The notes: a model not told the origin generated them from the letters alone. A stretch of DNA of 64,000 nt from Planosporangium sp963837285 (GCA_963837285.1 CAWIMS010000005.1:186001-250000); one strand, 5' to 3'; counted from the stretch's first letter, positions 45,186 to 54,624 are shown. Translations and numbers: made by a program.

Positions 45186-47561
45186 ATGCAGATCGCCGCC
45201 GCCACGCCGCTGACCGACGAGGAACGGGACCGGATCGATGGGTACTGGCGGGCCACCAACTACCTGTCGGTGGGCCAGATCTACCTGATGGACAACCCGT
45301 TGCTGCGCGAACCGCTGCGTCCGGAGCAGGTCAAGCCGCGGCTGCTCGGCCACTGGGGCACGACGCCGGGGCTGAACTTCCTGTACGCGCACCTCGACCG
45401 GATCATCCAGACCCGATCGCAGGAGATGATCTACGTGACCGGGCCCGGGCACGGTGGCCCGGGCCTGCTGGCCAATACCTGGTTGGAGGGCAGCTACAGC
45501 GAGGTGTACCCGTCGGTGGGCCGGGACGCGGTCGGGATGCGGCGGCTGTTTCGGCAGTTCTCGTTCCCGGGCGGGGTGCCCAGTCACGTGGCGCCGGAGA
45601 CACCGGGGTCGATCCACGAGGGCGGCGAACTCGGGTACTCGCTGGCGCACGCGTACGGTGCCGTGTTGGACAACCCCGGGCTGGTGGCGGCGTGTGTGAT
45701 CGGCGACGGTGAGGCGGAGACCGGGCCGCTGGCGACCGCGTGGCATTCGAACAAGTTCCTCGACCCGGCCGGGGACGGGGCGGTGCTGCCGATCCTGCAC
45801 CTGAACGGGTACAAGATCGCCAACCCGACCGTGCTGGCCCGCATCGGCGACGACGAACTGGACGCGCTGCTGCGCGGGTACGGATATCTGCCGTACCTGG
45901 TGGAAGGCGACGACCCGGCGACCATGCACCAGCTGCTCGCCGCCACGCTCGACGAGGTGTTCGACCGGATCGCCGAGATCCAGCGGGCCGCCCGCGACGG
46001 TGGCGATCTGAGCCGGCCGCGCTGGCCGATGATCGTCTTCCGTACGCCGAAGGGTTGGACCGGCCCCAAAGAGGTCGACGGCGTGCCGGTCGAAGGCACC
46101 TGGCGGGCCCACCAGGTGCCCCTGTCGGCGGCCCGCGACGACCCGGCCCACCTGGCCCAGTTGGAGACGTGGATGCGCTCCTACCGTCCCGACGAGCTGT
46201 TCGACGGCGACGGCGCCCCCCGCACCGGGATCGTCGACTGGCTCCCCCGCGGTGAGCTGCGGATGGGCGCGAACCCGCACGCCAACGGCGGCCACAGCCG
46301 CGATCTCGACCTCCCCGACTTTCACGACTACGGCGTCAAGGCGAACGAGAGCGCGGAGCCGACCCGGGTGCTCGGCGGCTGGCTGCGCGACGTGATCCGG
46401 GCCAACCAGGCCCATCGCAACTTCCGGCTGGTCGGCCCGGACGAAACCGAGTCCAACCGGCTCGGCGCCGTCTACGAGGCCACCAGCAAGGTCTGGCGCG
46501 CCGAAATCCACGACGTCGACGAGCACCTCGCCCCGGCCGGGCGGGTGATGGAGATCCTCTCCGAACACACCTGCCAGGGCTGGCTGGAAGGCTACCTCCT
46601 CACCGGCCGGCACGGCCTGTTCTCCTGCTACGAAGCGTTCGTACACATCGTCGACTCCATGGTCAACCAGCACGCCAAATGGCTCAAGGTCACCCGCGGC
46701 CTACGCTGGCGCAAACCGATCCCATCGCTGAACTACCTGCTCACCTCACACGTCTGGCGCCAGGACCACAACGGCTTCTCCCACCAGGACCCCGGCTTCA
46801 TCGACCACGTGATCAACAAGAAAGCCGACGTCATCCGGGTCTACCTACCACCCGACACCAACACCCTCCTCTCCGTGGCCGACCACTGCCTGCGCAGCCG
46901 CAACTACGTCAACGTCATCGTCGCCGGCAAACAACCCACCCCCACCTGGCTCGACATCGACACCGCCGCCCTCCATTGCGCCCGCGGCGTCGGCATCTGG
47001 GACTGGGCCAGCAACGACTCCACCAGCGACGGCGACGCCGATCCCGACGTCGTCCTCGCCGCAGCCGGCGACGTACCCACCGTCGAGGTTCTCGCCGCCA
47101 CCGACCTGCTCCGCCAACACCTGCCGGAGCTGAAGGTCCGGGTGGTCAACGTGGTCGACCTGATGCGGCTGCAGCCGGAGGTCGAGCACCCGCACGGCCT
47201 GCCCGACCCCGAGTTCGACGCCATCTTCACTACCGACCGGCCGATCATCTTCGCCTACCACGGCTACCCCTGGCTCATCCACCGACTCACCTACCGCCGC
47301 CACGGCCACGACAACCTGCACGTCCGCGGGTACATCGAAGAAGGCACCACCACCACACCGTTCGACATGCTCGTGCTCAACAACATGGATCGCTACCACC
47401 TGGTCATGGACGTCATCGACCGGGTACCCGGCCTCGCCCGCAAAGCCGCCACCATCCGCCAGCACATGGTCGACACCCGCGCCCGCCACCACGACTACGT
47501 CCGCCGCACCGGCGAAGACCTCCCCGAAGTACGCGACTGGACCTGGCCGGGCCGATCATGA
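45186..47561 (+). CDS. xfp: Phosphoketolase (xylulose 5-P / fructose 6-P)
   Basis: A 791-residue TPP enzyme, the usual family length; ATG 45186 follows AGGAGG. Motifs: YVTGPGHGGPGLLANTWLEG, then SIHEGGELGYSLAHAYGAV, CVIGDGEAETGPLATAWHSN (TPP site) and GRHGLFSCYEAFVHIVDSM. It splits xylulose 5-phosphate or fructose 6-phosphate with phosphate into acetyl phosphate plus a sugar phosphate, bypassing the pyruvate step. It follows alcohol dehydrogenase by 25 bp and overlaps the next USP (ATGA), so the three form one operon. Confidence 0.93.
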   Translation: MQIAAATPLTDEERDRIDGYWRATNYLSVGQIYLMDNPLLREPLRPEQVKPRLLGHWGTTPGLNFLYAHLDRIIQTRSQEMIYVTGPGHGGPGLLANTWLEGSYSEVYPSVGRDAVGMRRLFRQFSFPGGVPSHVAPETPGSIHEGGELGYSLAHAYGAVLDNPGLVAACVIGDGEAETGPLATAWHSNKFLDPAGDGAVLPILHLNGYKIANPTVLARIGDDELDALLRGYGYLPYLVEGDDPATMHQLLAATLDEVFDRIAEIQRAARDGGDLSRPRWPMIVFRTPKGWTGPKEVDGVPVEGTWRAHQVPLSAARDDPAHLAQLETWMRSYRPDELFDGDGAPRTGIVDWLPRGELRMGANPHANGGHSRDLDLPDFHDYGVKANESAEPTRVLGGWLRDVIRANQAHRNFRLVGPDETESNRLGAVYEATSKVWRAEIHDVDEHLAPAGRVMEILSEHTCQGWLEGYLLTGRHGLFSCYEAFVHIVDSMVNQHAKWLKVTRGLRWRKPIPSLNYLLTSHVWRQDHNGFSHQDPGFIDHVINKKADVIRVYLPPDTNTLLSVADHCLRSRNYVNVIVAGKQPTPTWLDIDTAALHCARGVGIWDWASNDSTSDGDADPDVVLAAAGDVPTVEVLAATDLLRQHLPELKVRVVNVVDLMRLQPEVEHPHGLPDPEFDAIFTTDRPIIFAYHGYPWLIHRLTYRRHGHDNLHVRGYIEEGTTTTPFDMLVLNNMDRYHLVMDVIDRVPGLARKAATIRQHMVDTRARHHDYVRRTGEDLPEVRDWTWPGRS

Positions 47562-48427
47562 CCGACATCCGCACCATCGTGGTCGGTGTCGACGGCAAGG
47601 CACCGGGCTGGTGGGCGCTCGCGTGGGCCGCCGACGAGGCGGCTGTCACCGGCGCCCGGTTGAAGATCTGCCGGGTGTACCAGCCTGATCACCGGCCTCC
47701 GGTCGGCGGCCAGCGGCACCCCGGCGAAGTCCTGGAACTCGCCGACCCGCTCCTCATGCGGCAGGTACGGCACGTCCAGGCCCGGCTCGGCGGCGCCCTG
47801 GTCACCCTGTCCACCCCGGCCGGCGGCCCGGGTCAGCAGCTCGTGGACGCCGGCGGCGACCTGCTGGTAGTGGGGGCGATCTCCGGTGACCACCTGTCCG
47901 CGATGTCCACCGCCCGGTGGGTGGCCGCCCATGCCCGTTGTCCGGTTGTGGTGGTCCGGCTCATCGGCAAGGCGGCCGGTCTGTTCGCCGGCCACGTCGT
48001 GGTCGGCGTCGACGGCAGCGAGCCGGCCCGGGCGGCGCTCGCCTTCGGCTTGCGCCATGCCGCCACGCACGGCCTGCCACTCGCGGCGGTGCACGCGACC
48101 GGCGGCCACACCGACGACGAGCCGGGCGACGTCTGGGTGGACGATCGGTTCGCCGAAACCCACGTCACTCCCCCGCCTCCCGGGCTAACCGAACTCGATG
48201 TCGAGGTGGAGCCGTACGCTCGGGACCATCCAGAGGTGGCGGTCAAGCGGGCCGTCTACCACGGCGGGCCGGTGCCGGCGTTGCTGCGGGCCGCCGCCGG
48301 AGCACGGCTGCTGGTCGTCGGGGACCGTGGCCGTGGCGCCGTGTCACGTCTGCTCCTGGGCTCAGTCAGTCAGGGCGTGGTCGCGCGGGCGAACGGGCCG
48401 GTCGCGGTGGCGCACACCGATCCGTAA
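47558..48427 (+). CDS. Tandem universal stress protein, first domain degenerate
   Basis: A 289-residue protein from ATG 47558, coupled to phosphoketolase. The second domain keeps the ATP motif (GDRGRGAVSRLLLGS). The first has lost it: GAISGDHLSAMSTARW stands where GxxG-9x-GS should be, so at most one nucleotide site remains. It is the last gene of the plus-strand operon, convergent with the third nitroreductase. Confidence 0.84.
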   Translation: MTDIRTIVVGVDGKAPGWWALAWAADEAAVTGARLKICRVYQPDHRPPVGGQRHPGEVLELADPLLMRQVRHVQARLGGALVTLSTPAGGPGQQLVDAGGDLLVVGAISGDHLSAMSTARWVAAHARCPVVVVRLIGKAAGLFAGHVVVGVDGSEPARAALAFGLRHAATHGLPLAAVHATGGHTDDEPGDVWVDDRFAETHVTPPPPGLTELDVEVEPYARDHPEVAVKRAVYHGGPVPALLRAAAGARLLVVGDRGRGAVSRLLLGSVSQGVVARANGPVAVAHTDP

Positions 48428-48431
48428 CTCG

Positions 48432-49445
48432 TCAGGCGGTATCGATGATCTCGCCGGCGGGCCGGCGGGGCGCCCCGGGCGGCAGCGGGCCATCGGCGGG
48501 CACCCCCACCCGTAGCGCGAGCATCGGATAACCGAGGCCCCCGAGCAGGTTGCGCAGCAGGCTCCGGGTGGCCGGTACCTCGATCACATCGCTGATCGGC
48601 GAGGTCGCCAGCCGCAGCATCGTCGCGGTCAGCAGGGTCGACGACAGCGCCTCCCCCGCGCGCAGCCACGACAGCGGCGTGTCGTCCGCGGTGAACAGGA
48701 TCGCGTACCGGGCATACCGATCGACCGGCTCACCGCCGACGACGGGCGCCCCCGGCGTGAAATCCCGTCCGGATACCGGTCGCTTGTCATGACCGTCCGC
48801 CGTCGCGGCGGGCACTCCGTCGCCACGGGGAGCCGGCCGGTTGGTCCACCTGGCTAGCTCGGCCCGGTACGCGGGATCGGCGGACTCCACAGCGGCTGCC
48901 TGGGACACGGCGGCCGAGAGCGTCACCACGTCGTCACGTCGTAGCACGTGCAGATGGGCACCCTCGCGTTCGGCGGCGACCCGGAGTTCCTCGATCGCAT
49001 CGGTCGGCACGTCCACCTCGGCGAACGGACGCCGGTCGGTACGCCGTAGCGCTACCGCCTGCTGCGCGCGGATCGCCGCCGGGGTGGCCGCCCGGTCGCC
49101 GGTGACCCGAACCCGGGCCATCAGATCGGGGTCGGTCGGCTCGGGCAACCGGCCGACCTCGGCGCTCGCTCCCTCCCCGGCCAGCGCGATGCGGGCGTGG
49201 TGCAGGGCAGCCCCGCAACTGAGGGTGAGCAGCCGACCGTCCGGGTCGGCGACGAGCAGCTGACGCTGCCGGTCGGCGCGCAACTCCGCGGTACCATCGG
49301 CGATCCGCCAGCGCCAGGGCTGGCTGTTGAAGATCGACGGTGCCCTGCGGGCGGCCATCGCCGCCCTGGTCAGGGCTCGGGTCGCGGCTGCCGCCTGCGG
49401 TGTGCGCGTTGCCAGGCTCCGGTCGCCGAATTCGATTGTGGCCAT
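48432..49445 (-). CDS. Acg-family nitroreductase-like protein
   Basis: A 337-residue protein; ATG 49445 is chosen because GGAGGAG lies just before it. Family motifs: APSIFNSQPWRWRI, LTLSCGAALHHARIAL, LRRTDRRPFAEVDVP, SADPAYRAELARWTNRPAP and WLRAGEALSSTLLTATMLRLA. It is the third paralog in the window and has its own box at 49516. Likely FMN-binding; a redox substrate is unproven for the family. Confidence 0.87.
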   Translation of the reverse strand: MATIEFGDRSLATRTPQAAAATRALTRAAMAARRAPSIFNSQPWRWRIADGTAELRADRQRQLLVADPDGRLLTLSCGAALHHARIALAGEGASAEVGRLPEPTDPDLMARVRVTGDRAATPAAIRAQQAVALRRTDRRPFAEVDVPTDAIEELRVAAEREGAHLHVLRRDDVVTLSAAVSQAAAVESADPAYRAELARWTNRPAPRGDGVPAATADGHDKRPVSGRDFTPGAPVVGGEPVDRYARYAILFTADDTPLSWLRAGEALSSTLLTATMLRLATSPISDVIEVPATRSLLRNLLGGLGYPMLALRVGVPADGPLPPGAPRRPAGEIIDTA

Positions 49446-49515
49446 CTCGCCTCCTCCGAGCCCACTGTGCCGGCTGAGCATCGGGAGGTGCAGGGCCGTT
49501 GGACCCGTCGTGCGC

Positions 49516-49529
49516 GGGACCCTGGTCCC
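49516..49529. promoter_or_regulatory. DevR-like box upstream of the third nitroreductase
   Basis: GGGACCCTGGTCCC, with both half sites intact, 70 bp before ATG 49445. It nearly abuts the stop of the kinase gene behind it. Confidence 0.6.
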
Positions 49530-49531
49530 GG

Positions 49532-51238
49532 CTAGCTGGGGACGCTCCAGATCACCTGGGTGCCGGTCGGTTCCGCCGGTTCCACGGCGCAGGTGCCGCC
49601 GAGTTCCTCGGCCCGTCTGGCCATGTTGCGCAGGCCGCCGACGCTTCGTACGTCGCCGCCGACGCCGACACCGTCATCGGTGACCCGCAACTCGACGCGG
49701 CCGGCTCCGGCGGTGACCGTGACGGTGACCGCGCTGGCCCGGGCATGCCGGGCCACGTTCGACAGCGCCTCGCGCAGCACCGCCAGCAGCGCGGGCCGCA
49801 CCGGCTCGGGCACCGCGCTGTCGACCGGGCCGTCGATGACCACCTTCGGATGGAGTCCGAGCGGGCCGCGCGCCTCCTCGACCAGCGCGCGGATCTCGGC
49901 CCGAAACTCACCGCGCGACGGCGCCCGCAGCTCGAAGATCGCCCCACGGATGTCCCGGATCGTGGTGTCGAGATCATCGACCACCGCGTCGATGCGCTGG
50001 TTCACCTCCGGCCGCACCGCATACCGGGCGGCGCCCTGCAACTGCATCCCCGCCGCGAACAACCGCTGGATCACCACGTCGTGCAGGTCCCGGGCGATCC
50101 GCTCCCGGTCACCAAGCACCGCCAACTGCTCCCGCTCCTCCTGCGCCCGCGCCCGCTCCAGCGCCAGCGCGGCCTGCCCGGCGAACGTCTCCACCAGCGC
50201 CACATCCGGATCCTCCGCGAACGCGACGCTCCCCGCCCGGTACGCCACCGCCAGTACCCCCAGCGACTCGCCCCCGGCCGCCAACGGCACCAGCAACGCC
50301 GTCCCCGTCTGCACCGGCACCGGCCACTCGACGACCTTCCCCAGATCCTCCACCACCGCGATGCGCCGGTCGGCGAGCACACCGGCGAACTCACCGCGGG
50401 CCGGCCCGACCACCGCGCCGGACAGCCCGGCCGGGACCGAGCCCGCCGCGACCTCGACGCACAACTCGTCCGCGTCCCGGTCATAGAGCAGCACCAGAGC
50501 CAGCTCGGCCTCGGCGACCTCGCGGGCCCGGTCGGCGACCAGTTGCAGTGCGGCCGTGCGGTTGATCTCCCCCAGCAGCACCCCGGTGATCTCCGCCGCC
50601 GCCTCCAACCAACGCTGCCGCCGCCGCGCCTGCGCGTACAGCCGGGCATTCTCGATCGCCGCGCCGGCCGCGACCGACAACGCGATCATCAACTCCTCGT
50701 CGTCATCGGTGAACTGCCCGCCACCCGCCTTCTCCGCCAGGTACAGGTTGCCGAACACCTGGTCCCGGATCCGCACCGGCACGCCCAGAAAGCTCCGCAT
50801 CATCGGATGGTGCTTCGGGAAGCCGTACGCGCGCGGATGGGCGGTGATGTCCGGCAGCCGGATCGGCCGCGGATCCTCGATCAGCACACCGAGCACACCG
50901 TGCCCACGCGGCAGGTCCCCGATCAACCGGTGCCGCTCCGGGTCGATCCCCTCGGTGATGAACTCCACCAGCGTCCGGTCCGGCCCGATCACCCCGACGG
51001 CCCCGTACCGGGCGCCGGTCAACCGGCACCCGGCATGCACGATCCGCTCCAACGTGCTGTGCAGGTCGAGATCCGTACCGATGCCAACCACGGCGTCCAG
51101 CAGCGCCCGCAACCGCTCCCGGCTCGCCGCCACCTCACCGACCCGGTCCAGCAACTCCTGCAACAACTCATCCAGCCGCACCCGCGACAACGGCGACAGG
51201 TGCAACGACGGCGCCTCCCAGCCCGGCTCCTCGCCCAC
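49532..51238 (-). CDS. devS: DosS/DevS-like GAF-GAF sensor histidine kinase
   Basis: A 568-residue cytoplasmic kinase from GTG 51238. GAF-A (about 55-205) contains AYGFPKHHPMMRSFLGVP; H144 aligns with heme ligand H149 of M. tuberculosis DosS, and FGNLYLAEK supplies the equivalent of distal Y171 (Y166). GAF-B follows (about 220-365). The HisKA_3 helix has phosphoacceptor H386 (RERIARDLHDVVIQRLFAAG) and the ATPase domain has REALSNVARHARA and VTDDGVGVGGD. It probably senses oxygen or redox through heme and phosphorylates DevR. A box 43 bp upstream suggests feedback. Confidence 0.9.
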   Translation of the reverse strand: MGEEPGWEAPSLHLSPLSRVRLDELLQELLDRVGEVAASRERLRALLDAVVGIGTDLDLHSTLERIVHAGCRLTGARYGAVGVIGPDRTLVEFITEGIDPERHRLIGDLPRGHGVLGVLIEDPRPIRLPDITAHPRAYGFPKHHPMMRSFLGVPVRIRDQVFGNLYLAEKAGGGQFTDDDEELMIALSVAAGAAIENARLYAQARRRQRWLEAAAEITGVLLGEINRTAALQLVADRAREVAEAELALVLLYDRDADELCVEVAAGSVPAGLSGAVVGPARGEFAGVLADRRIAVVEDLGKVVEWPVPVQTGTALLVPLAAGGESLGVLAVAYRAGSVAFAEDPDVALVETFAGQAALALERARAQEEREQLAVLGDRERIARDLHDVVIQRLFAAGMQLQGAARYAVRPEVNQRIDAVVDDLDTTIRDIRGAIFELRAPSRGEFRAEIRALVEEARGPLGLHPKVVIDGPVDSAVPEPVRPALLAVLREALSNVARHARASAVTVTVTAGAGRVELRVTDDGVGVGGDVRSVGGLRNMARRAEELGGTCAVEPAEPTGTQVIWSVPS

Positions 51239-51281
51239 CCCCGCATCGTATCGGCGGCGCAGGCGCCGTTGTCCGCGGCAC

Positions 51282-51295
51282 GGACCAAAGGTCCC
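51282..51295. promoter_or_regulatory. DevR-like box upstream of the DosS-like kinase
   Basis: GGACCAAAGGTCCC, 43 bp before GTG 51238 on the minus strand; GGACC and GGTCC form a clean palindrome. It could also serve the plus-strand small gene at 51413. Confidence 0.58.
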
Positions 51296-51412
51296 GCCTC
51301 GGCACGCCGAACATCCTCTCCTGGGTGTGACGCCGGACACCCCGATGGTCCCGCCGAACAGAGAGACACGCCTCTGCCCGGCCGCCCGCCGCCACGGTCG
51401 AATGAGCGGGAC

Positions 51413-51532
51413 GTGGGCGACTGGCTGCTGGTTCAACTCGGCCTTGCCGTCGCGTGGCTGGAGCCCGACGAAGCGGTCGACCTGATCCGACTCATCGACG
51501 ACGCGACCCGGCCCGCGACCGCGGCGGCATGA
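51413..51532 (+). CDS. Very small hypothetical protein
   Basis: A 39-residue frame from GTG 51413 reading DWLLVQLGLAVAWLEPDEAV, then DLIRLIDDATRPATAAA. The amphipathic pattern is protein-like and it lies on the regulated side of the box at 51282, but the start lacks a strong ribosome site. It may be a small regulatory peptide or a remnant. Confidence 0.35.
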   Translation: MGDWLLVQLGLAVAWLEPDEAVDLIRLIDDATRPATAAA

Positions 51533-51650
51533 CGATCACCTTGCCCTCGGCCGACAGGTCGGGCACTTCGGCCGGGTCGCCTGGGACTTCGGACGCTGCC
51601 GGGACCCGGCGGCGGGGCGCACGCTGGAGGGGTTCCAGGAGCTGGAGGCG

Positions 51651-52271
51651 ATGGCGATGCGTGCCCACGACATCATGAGCCGGCCGGTGTACTCGGTCCG
51701 GACCACCGACACCGTCGAGTCAGCGGCCGCGCTGCTGACGGAAAAGAAGATCACTGCGGCACCCGTGATCGACGCGGCGGACGAACTTGTCGGCATGGTC
51801 AGTGAAGGCGACCTGCTCTGGCACCGGGTGCCCGAAGATCCGACCGCGCACATGTGGCGCGGCGTCACCGACGACCCCGTGGAACGGCCCAGAGTGGTTG
51901 CCGACGTCATGTCCGGCAACCCGGTCACCACATGGCCGGACGCCGACGTCGCGGACGTAGCGCAGATGATGCTCCGCCACGACATCCGTAGCGTCCCGGT
52001 CGTCGATCACGGTGACCTGATCGGGATTGTGAGCCGCCGAGACATCCTCCGCGCCGTGGTACGCGACGACGACGTACTGGAGCGCGAGATCCAACACCGC
52101 CTCGACGAGTACGCCGGCATGGAGCGCCGCTGGACGGCGACGGTCACCGACGGTATGGCCACGGTGGACGGTCGTTTTGACGACGGCGTCGAACGCGCCG
52201 TCGTGTCGGTCCTGGCGCGTACCGTGCCGGGCGTGCGACGGGCGCGTTTCGCGGACCAGTCGACACTGTGA
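51651..52271 (+). CDS. CBS-pair protein with C-terminal BON-like region
   Basis: A 206-residue protein from ATG 51651 (or 51657). CBS motifs: AHDIMSRPVYSVRTTDTVES and VADVMSGNPVTTWPDADVAD, each ending in the usual GMVSEGDLL or GIVSRRDIL. Residues 150-205 (VTDGMATVDGRFDDGVERAV) form a BON-like domain. The frame extends without a start codon another 120 bases upstream (HLALGRQVGHFGRVAWDF, then LEGFQELEA), which looks protein-like and may be a lost N-terminus. Role: adenine-nucleotide sensing, as for Hrp1. Confidence 0.82.
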   Translation: MAMRAHDIMSRPVYSVRTTDTVESAAALLTEKKITAAPVIDAADELVGMVSEGDLLWHRVPEDPTAHMWRGVTDDPVERPRVVADVMSGNPVTTWPDADVADVAQMMLRHDIRSVPVVDHGDLIGIVSRRDILRAVVRDDDVLEREIQHRLDEYAGMERRWTATVTDGMATVDGRFDDGVERAVVSVLARTVPGVRRARFADQSTL

Positions 52272-52282
52272 CCGCCTGATTC

Positions 52283-52296
52283 GGGACCAAAGACCT
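52283..52296. promoter_or_regulatory. DevR-like box upstream of the fifth USP
   Basis: GGGACCAAAGACCT, 85 bp before GTG 52382, differing from the copy at 28262 only in the last base. Confidence 0.6.
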
Positions 52297-52381
52297 GCCC
52301 ATTCGGGGATGGACGGCTCAGCCCGATAGCGGCCGCTCGCAGCCATGCTGCGAAAAACGTTTGAACCTATGGGAGGTCACT

Positions 52382-53257
52382 GTGAACACGAAAATCGTCG
52401 TAGGCACCGACGCATCTCCGCCGAGTACCGAGGCGTTGCGCTGGGCGGCCCACGAGGCGCGGCGGCGAGGAGCCGAACTGGAGGTCGTCCTCGCGTACCA
52501 CTGGCGGGTGCCAGGGGCTGCCGTGACCGCCAGTCCCGATGTGATCGAGCAGGTCAAGGAACTGACCGCGACGGCAGTGGACGCCGCGGTCGCCGAGGCC
52601 CAGAACGCGGAACCCGACATCCGGGTGAGCGGCCGGGCGGTACACGGCGAACCCGGCCCGGTACTTGTCCAGGCCGGCGAGGGAGCCGACCTGCTCGTGG
52701 TCGGAAACCGGGGCGGCGGCGGGTTCGCCAGTCTGCTCGCCGGATCGGTGAGCGTCCAGGTCGCCACGCATGCCCCGTGCCCGGTCGCCGTGGTGCGCGG
52801 TCGTGCCGGGATCGACGCCGGCCCCGTGATCGTCGGGGTCGACGGTTCATTGTCGGCGGACCTCGCCCTCAACATCGCCTTCGAGGAGGCCAGCCGGCGC
52901 AAGACCGGGGTGGCTGTCGTGCGGACCTTCGCCGCTGACCTCCAGCCGTGGACCGTCGGCGTCGCGCCACTGCGCTACGAGCAGGAGACCGCCGCCGAGC
53001 AGCTGAAGAGGGACCTCACGACCCACATCGCGGTCTGGCGGGACAAGTACCCGGACGTGCCGGTAGAGCTGGTCGTCGAGCGTGGCGGCCCCGCCGCGAC
53101 CCTCATCGGCATGTCCTGGCGGGCGCAGCTCATCGTCGTCGGTACCCGTGGCCACGGCGCTCCAGGCGAACTGTTCCTCAACTCGGTCGGCCTGCAACTG
53201 GTCCACCACGCCGAATGCCCGGTCCTGATCGCCCGAAGCGGTGAGGCGGGTTCCTGA
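52382..53257 (+). CDS. Tandem universal stress protein
   Basis: A 291-residue protein from GTG 52382 (VNTKIVVGTDASPPSTEALR) with GGGAGG upstream. The first domain keeps the ATP motif GNRGGGGFASLLAGS. The second is altered to GTRGHGAPGELFLNS, with Asn in place of the final Gly, so its nucleotide binding is doubtful. It has its own box at 52283. Confidence 0.86.
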   Translation: MNTKIVVGTDASPPSTEALRWAAHEARRRGAELEVVLAYHWRVPGAAVTASPDVIEQVKELTATAVDAAVAEAQNAEPDIRVSGRAVHGEPGPVLVQAGEGADLLVVGNRGGGGFASLLAGSVSVQVATHAPCPVAVVRGRAGIDAGPVIVGVDGSLSADLALNIAFEEASRRKTGVAVVRTFAADLQPWTVGVAPLRYEQETAAEQLKRDLTTHIAVWRDKYPDVPVELVVERGGPAATLIGMSWRAQLIVVGTRGHGAPGELFLNSVGLQLVHHAECPVLIARSGEAGS

Positions 53258-53310
53258 TCCGAACGTCGCGGCGGCCCTGCCCGGGGGTCGCCGCGACGTG
53301 GTGGCGGTGG

Positions 53311-53973
53311 TCAGCCGCAGACCGCCGGCTCCGGGGTCACCTGCGTTCCGGCCGTTCCGGCCACCAGCGCGGCGGCGTCGGTCAGCGCGCCGATGGCGGC
53401 GCGCCCGCCCGGTGGCGGTCACGAACCGGCGTACCGCCTCGATCTTCGGCCCCATCGAGCCGGCGGCGAAGCGGCTGGCGGCAAGCGAGGCCGGGCTCGC
53501 CTGCGCGATGGCCCGCGCCCGGGGCGTACCGTACCCGTCGTATACGGCCGGCACGTCGGTGAGCAGCAGCATGTCGGCCCGCAGTGCGACGGCCAGGCGG
53601 GCCGCGGCGAGGTCCTTGTCCACGACCGCCTCGACGCCACGCAGGGTGCCGTCCGGTAGACGCACCACGGGTACCCCACCGCCACCGGCGGCGACGACCA
53701 GTACGCCGTCGTCGACCAGGCGGCGGATGACGGGCAGTTCGACGATTCGGTGAACGCCGGGTCGTCCGGATCCACCACGGTCTGCGTGAGCACGGCCGCG
53801 ACCTCCCGGTCGGGCAGGACGCAGCCGAGCTCGCGGACCAGCCAGTACCCGATCATGCCCTGCGTTTCGGCGTCGAGGGTGTCGAGCGGGTACGGACCCG
53901 AGAGGTTGGGGTCGGCGGCGCTTTCCAGGGCGAGCGTTCCGACCTGGGGACCGTTGCCGTGCGTGACGATGTC
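53311..53973 (-). pseudogene. arcC: Carbamate kinase, multiply frameshifted
   Basis: Three frames together encode most of ArcC. The first gives DIVTHGNGPQVGTLALESAA and TQGMIGYWLVRELG (about 53973-53745); a second resumes with PVVRLPDGTLRGVEAVVDKD, LLLTDVPAVYDGYG and GSMGPKIEAVRRFV (to about 53405); the third ends ALTDAAALVAGTAGTQVTPE before TGA at 53311. Frame changes lie near 53740 and 53400. Carbamate kinase makes ATP from carbamoyl phosphate in the arginine deiminase pathway. The start of the gene is missing, replaced by an ArcA fragment. Confidence 0.75.
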
Positions 53974-54050
53974 CGCTCGCCCATGCCGATCATCAGGGCG
54001 CCGTTGCCGATCACGTGGATATCGCCGCCCTCGATGGCGGCCCGGACCGC
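53974..54050 (-). pseudogene. arcA: Arginine deiminase C-terminal-region fragment
   Basis: About 25 codons read AAIEGGDIHVIGNGALMIGM, then GER, matching the conserved EGGDxxVIGNG-GMGERT block of arginine deiminase (ArcA). It runs straight into the carbamate kinase relic. The rest of arcA is absent, so a deletion has fused two genes of one pathway. Confidence 0.55.
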
Positions 54051-54260
54051 CGGCGGACGGCGACGGCGACGACAATGGCGGGATGCTGAGCGCCGGAGGA
54101 TTGCGCCTGCGCCGTATCGCGCGGTCGCTGCTGCCCGGTCTGCCTGTCCTGGCCGGTTACCGGCGCCGGTCCGAGGACTTCCGGCCTGTCCCGGCAGGTC
54201 CGTCGGCTCGTGTCCCGCACGGCCACCCGAACCACACTGAATGTGAGGAGGGGAGGCGTG

Positions 54261-54449
54261 ATGACCAGCGAGAAAGAGTCGTGGACGGCCGGGCGTGAGG
54301 CGCTCCGCGAGCGCACAACGCACTCCGAAAGCACCGATCAGCCCGAGAACGCGCTGCACCGGTACCTCGCCGGCGCCACGGGCGCCGAGTCGCACCGGCG
54401 CGCCGACAAAACGGACGCCAAGGCGCCCGGGGACGCCGACGCCGGGTAA
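54261..54449 (+). CDS. Small hydrophilic hypothetical protein
   Basis: A 62-residue protein from ATG 54261 (MTSEKESWTAGREALRERTT) with GGAGGGGAGG upstream. It is highly charged, rich in Ala, Glu, Arg and Asp, and likely disordered, like small stress-associated proteins; no family is recognised. The good ribosome site argues for translation. Confidence 0.5.
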   Translation: MTSEKESWTAGREALRERTTHSESTDQPENALHRYLAGATGAESHRRADKTDAKAPGDADAG

Positions 54450-54624
54450 CCGAAAGCCGGGCACGGCCGCCAGCGCCGGTCTCCCGACCCGCGCGGAGCC
54501 GACCGCTGGTTGGTCGTGTCCGTTCACACTTGTTCATCCCGGCCAGCTACCGGGCGGTACCGGATCCGGGTCAAACTGACTCAATGGGCGGCCGAGCGCG
54601 GCCGCTCTGTTGGGGAGGGGCGGC

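Noticed and set aside
49499..51532. A 677-residue plus-strand frame opposite the DosS-like kinase
   Set aside because: It is an antisense shadow of a GC-rich kinase gene (Arg/His/Pro/Gln-rich, no domain). Only its last 39 codons, past the kinase start, are considered.
54083..54200. A plus-strand frame MLSAGGLRLRRIARSLLPGL resembling the N-terminus of a SulP transporter
   Set aside because: Only about 40 residues look similar and the frame loses the match; too little to call even a relic with confidence.
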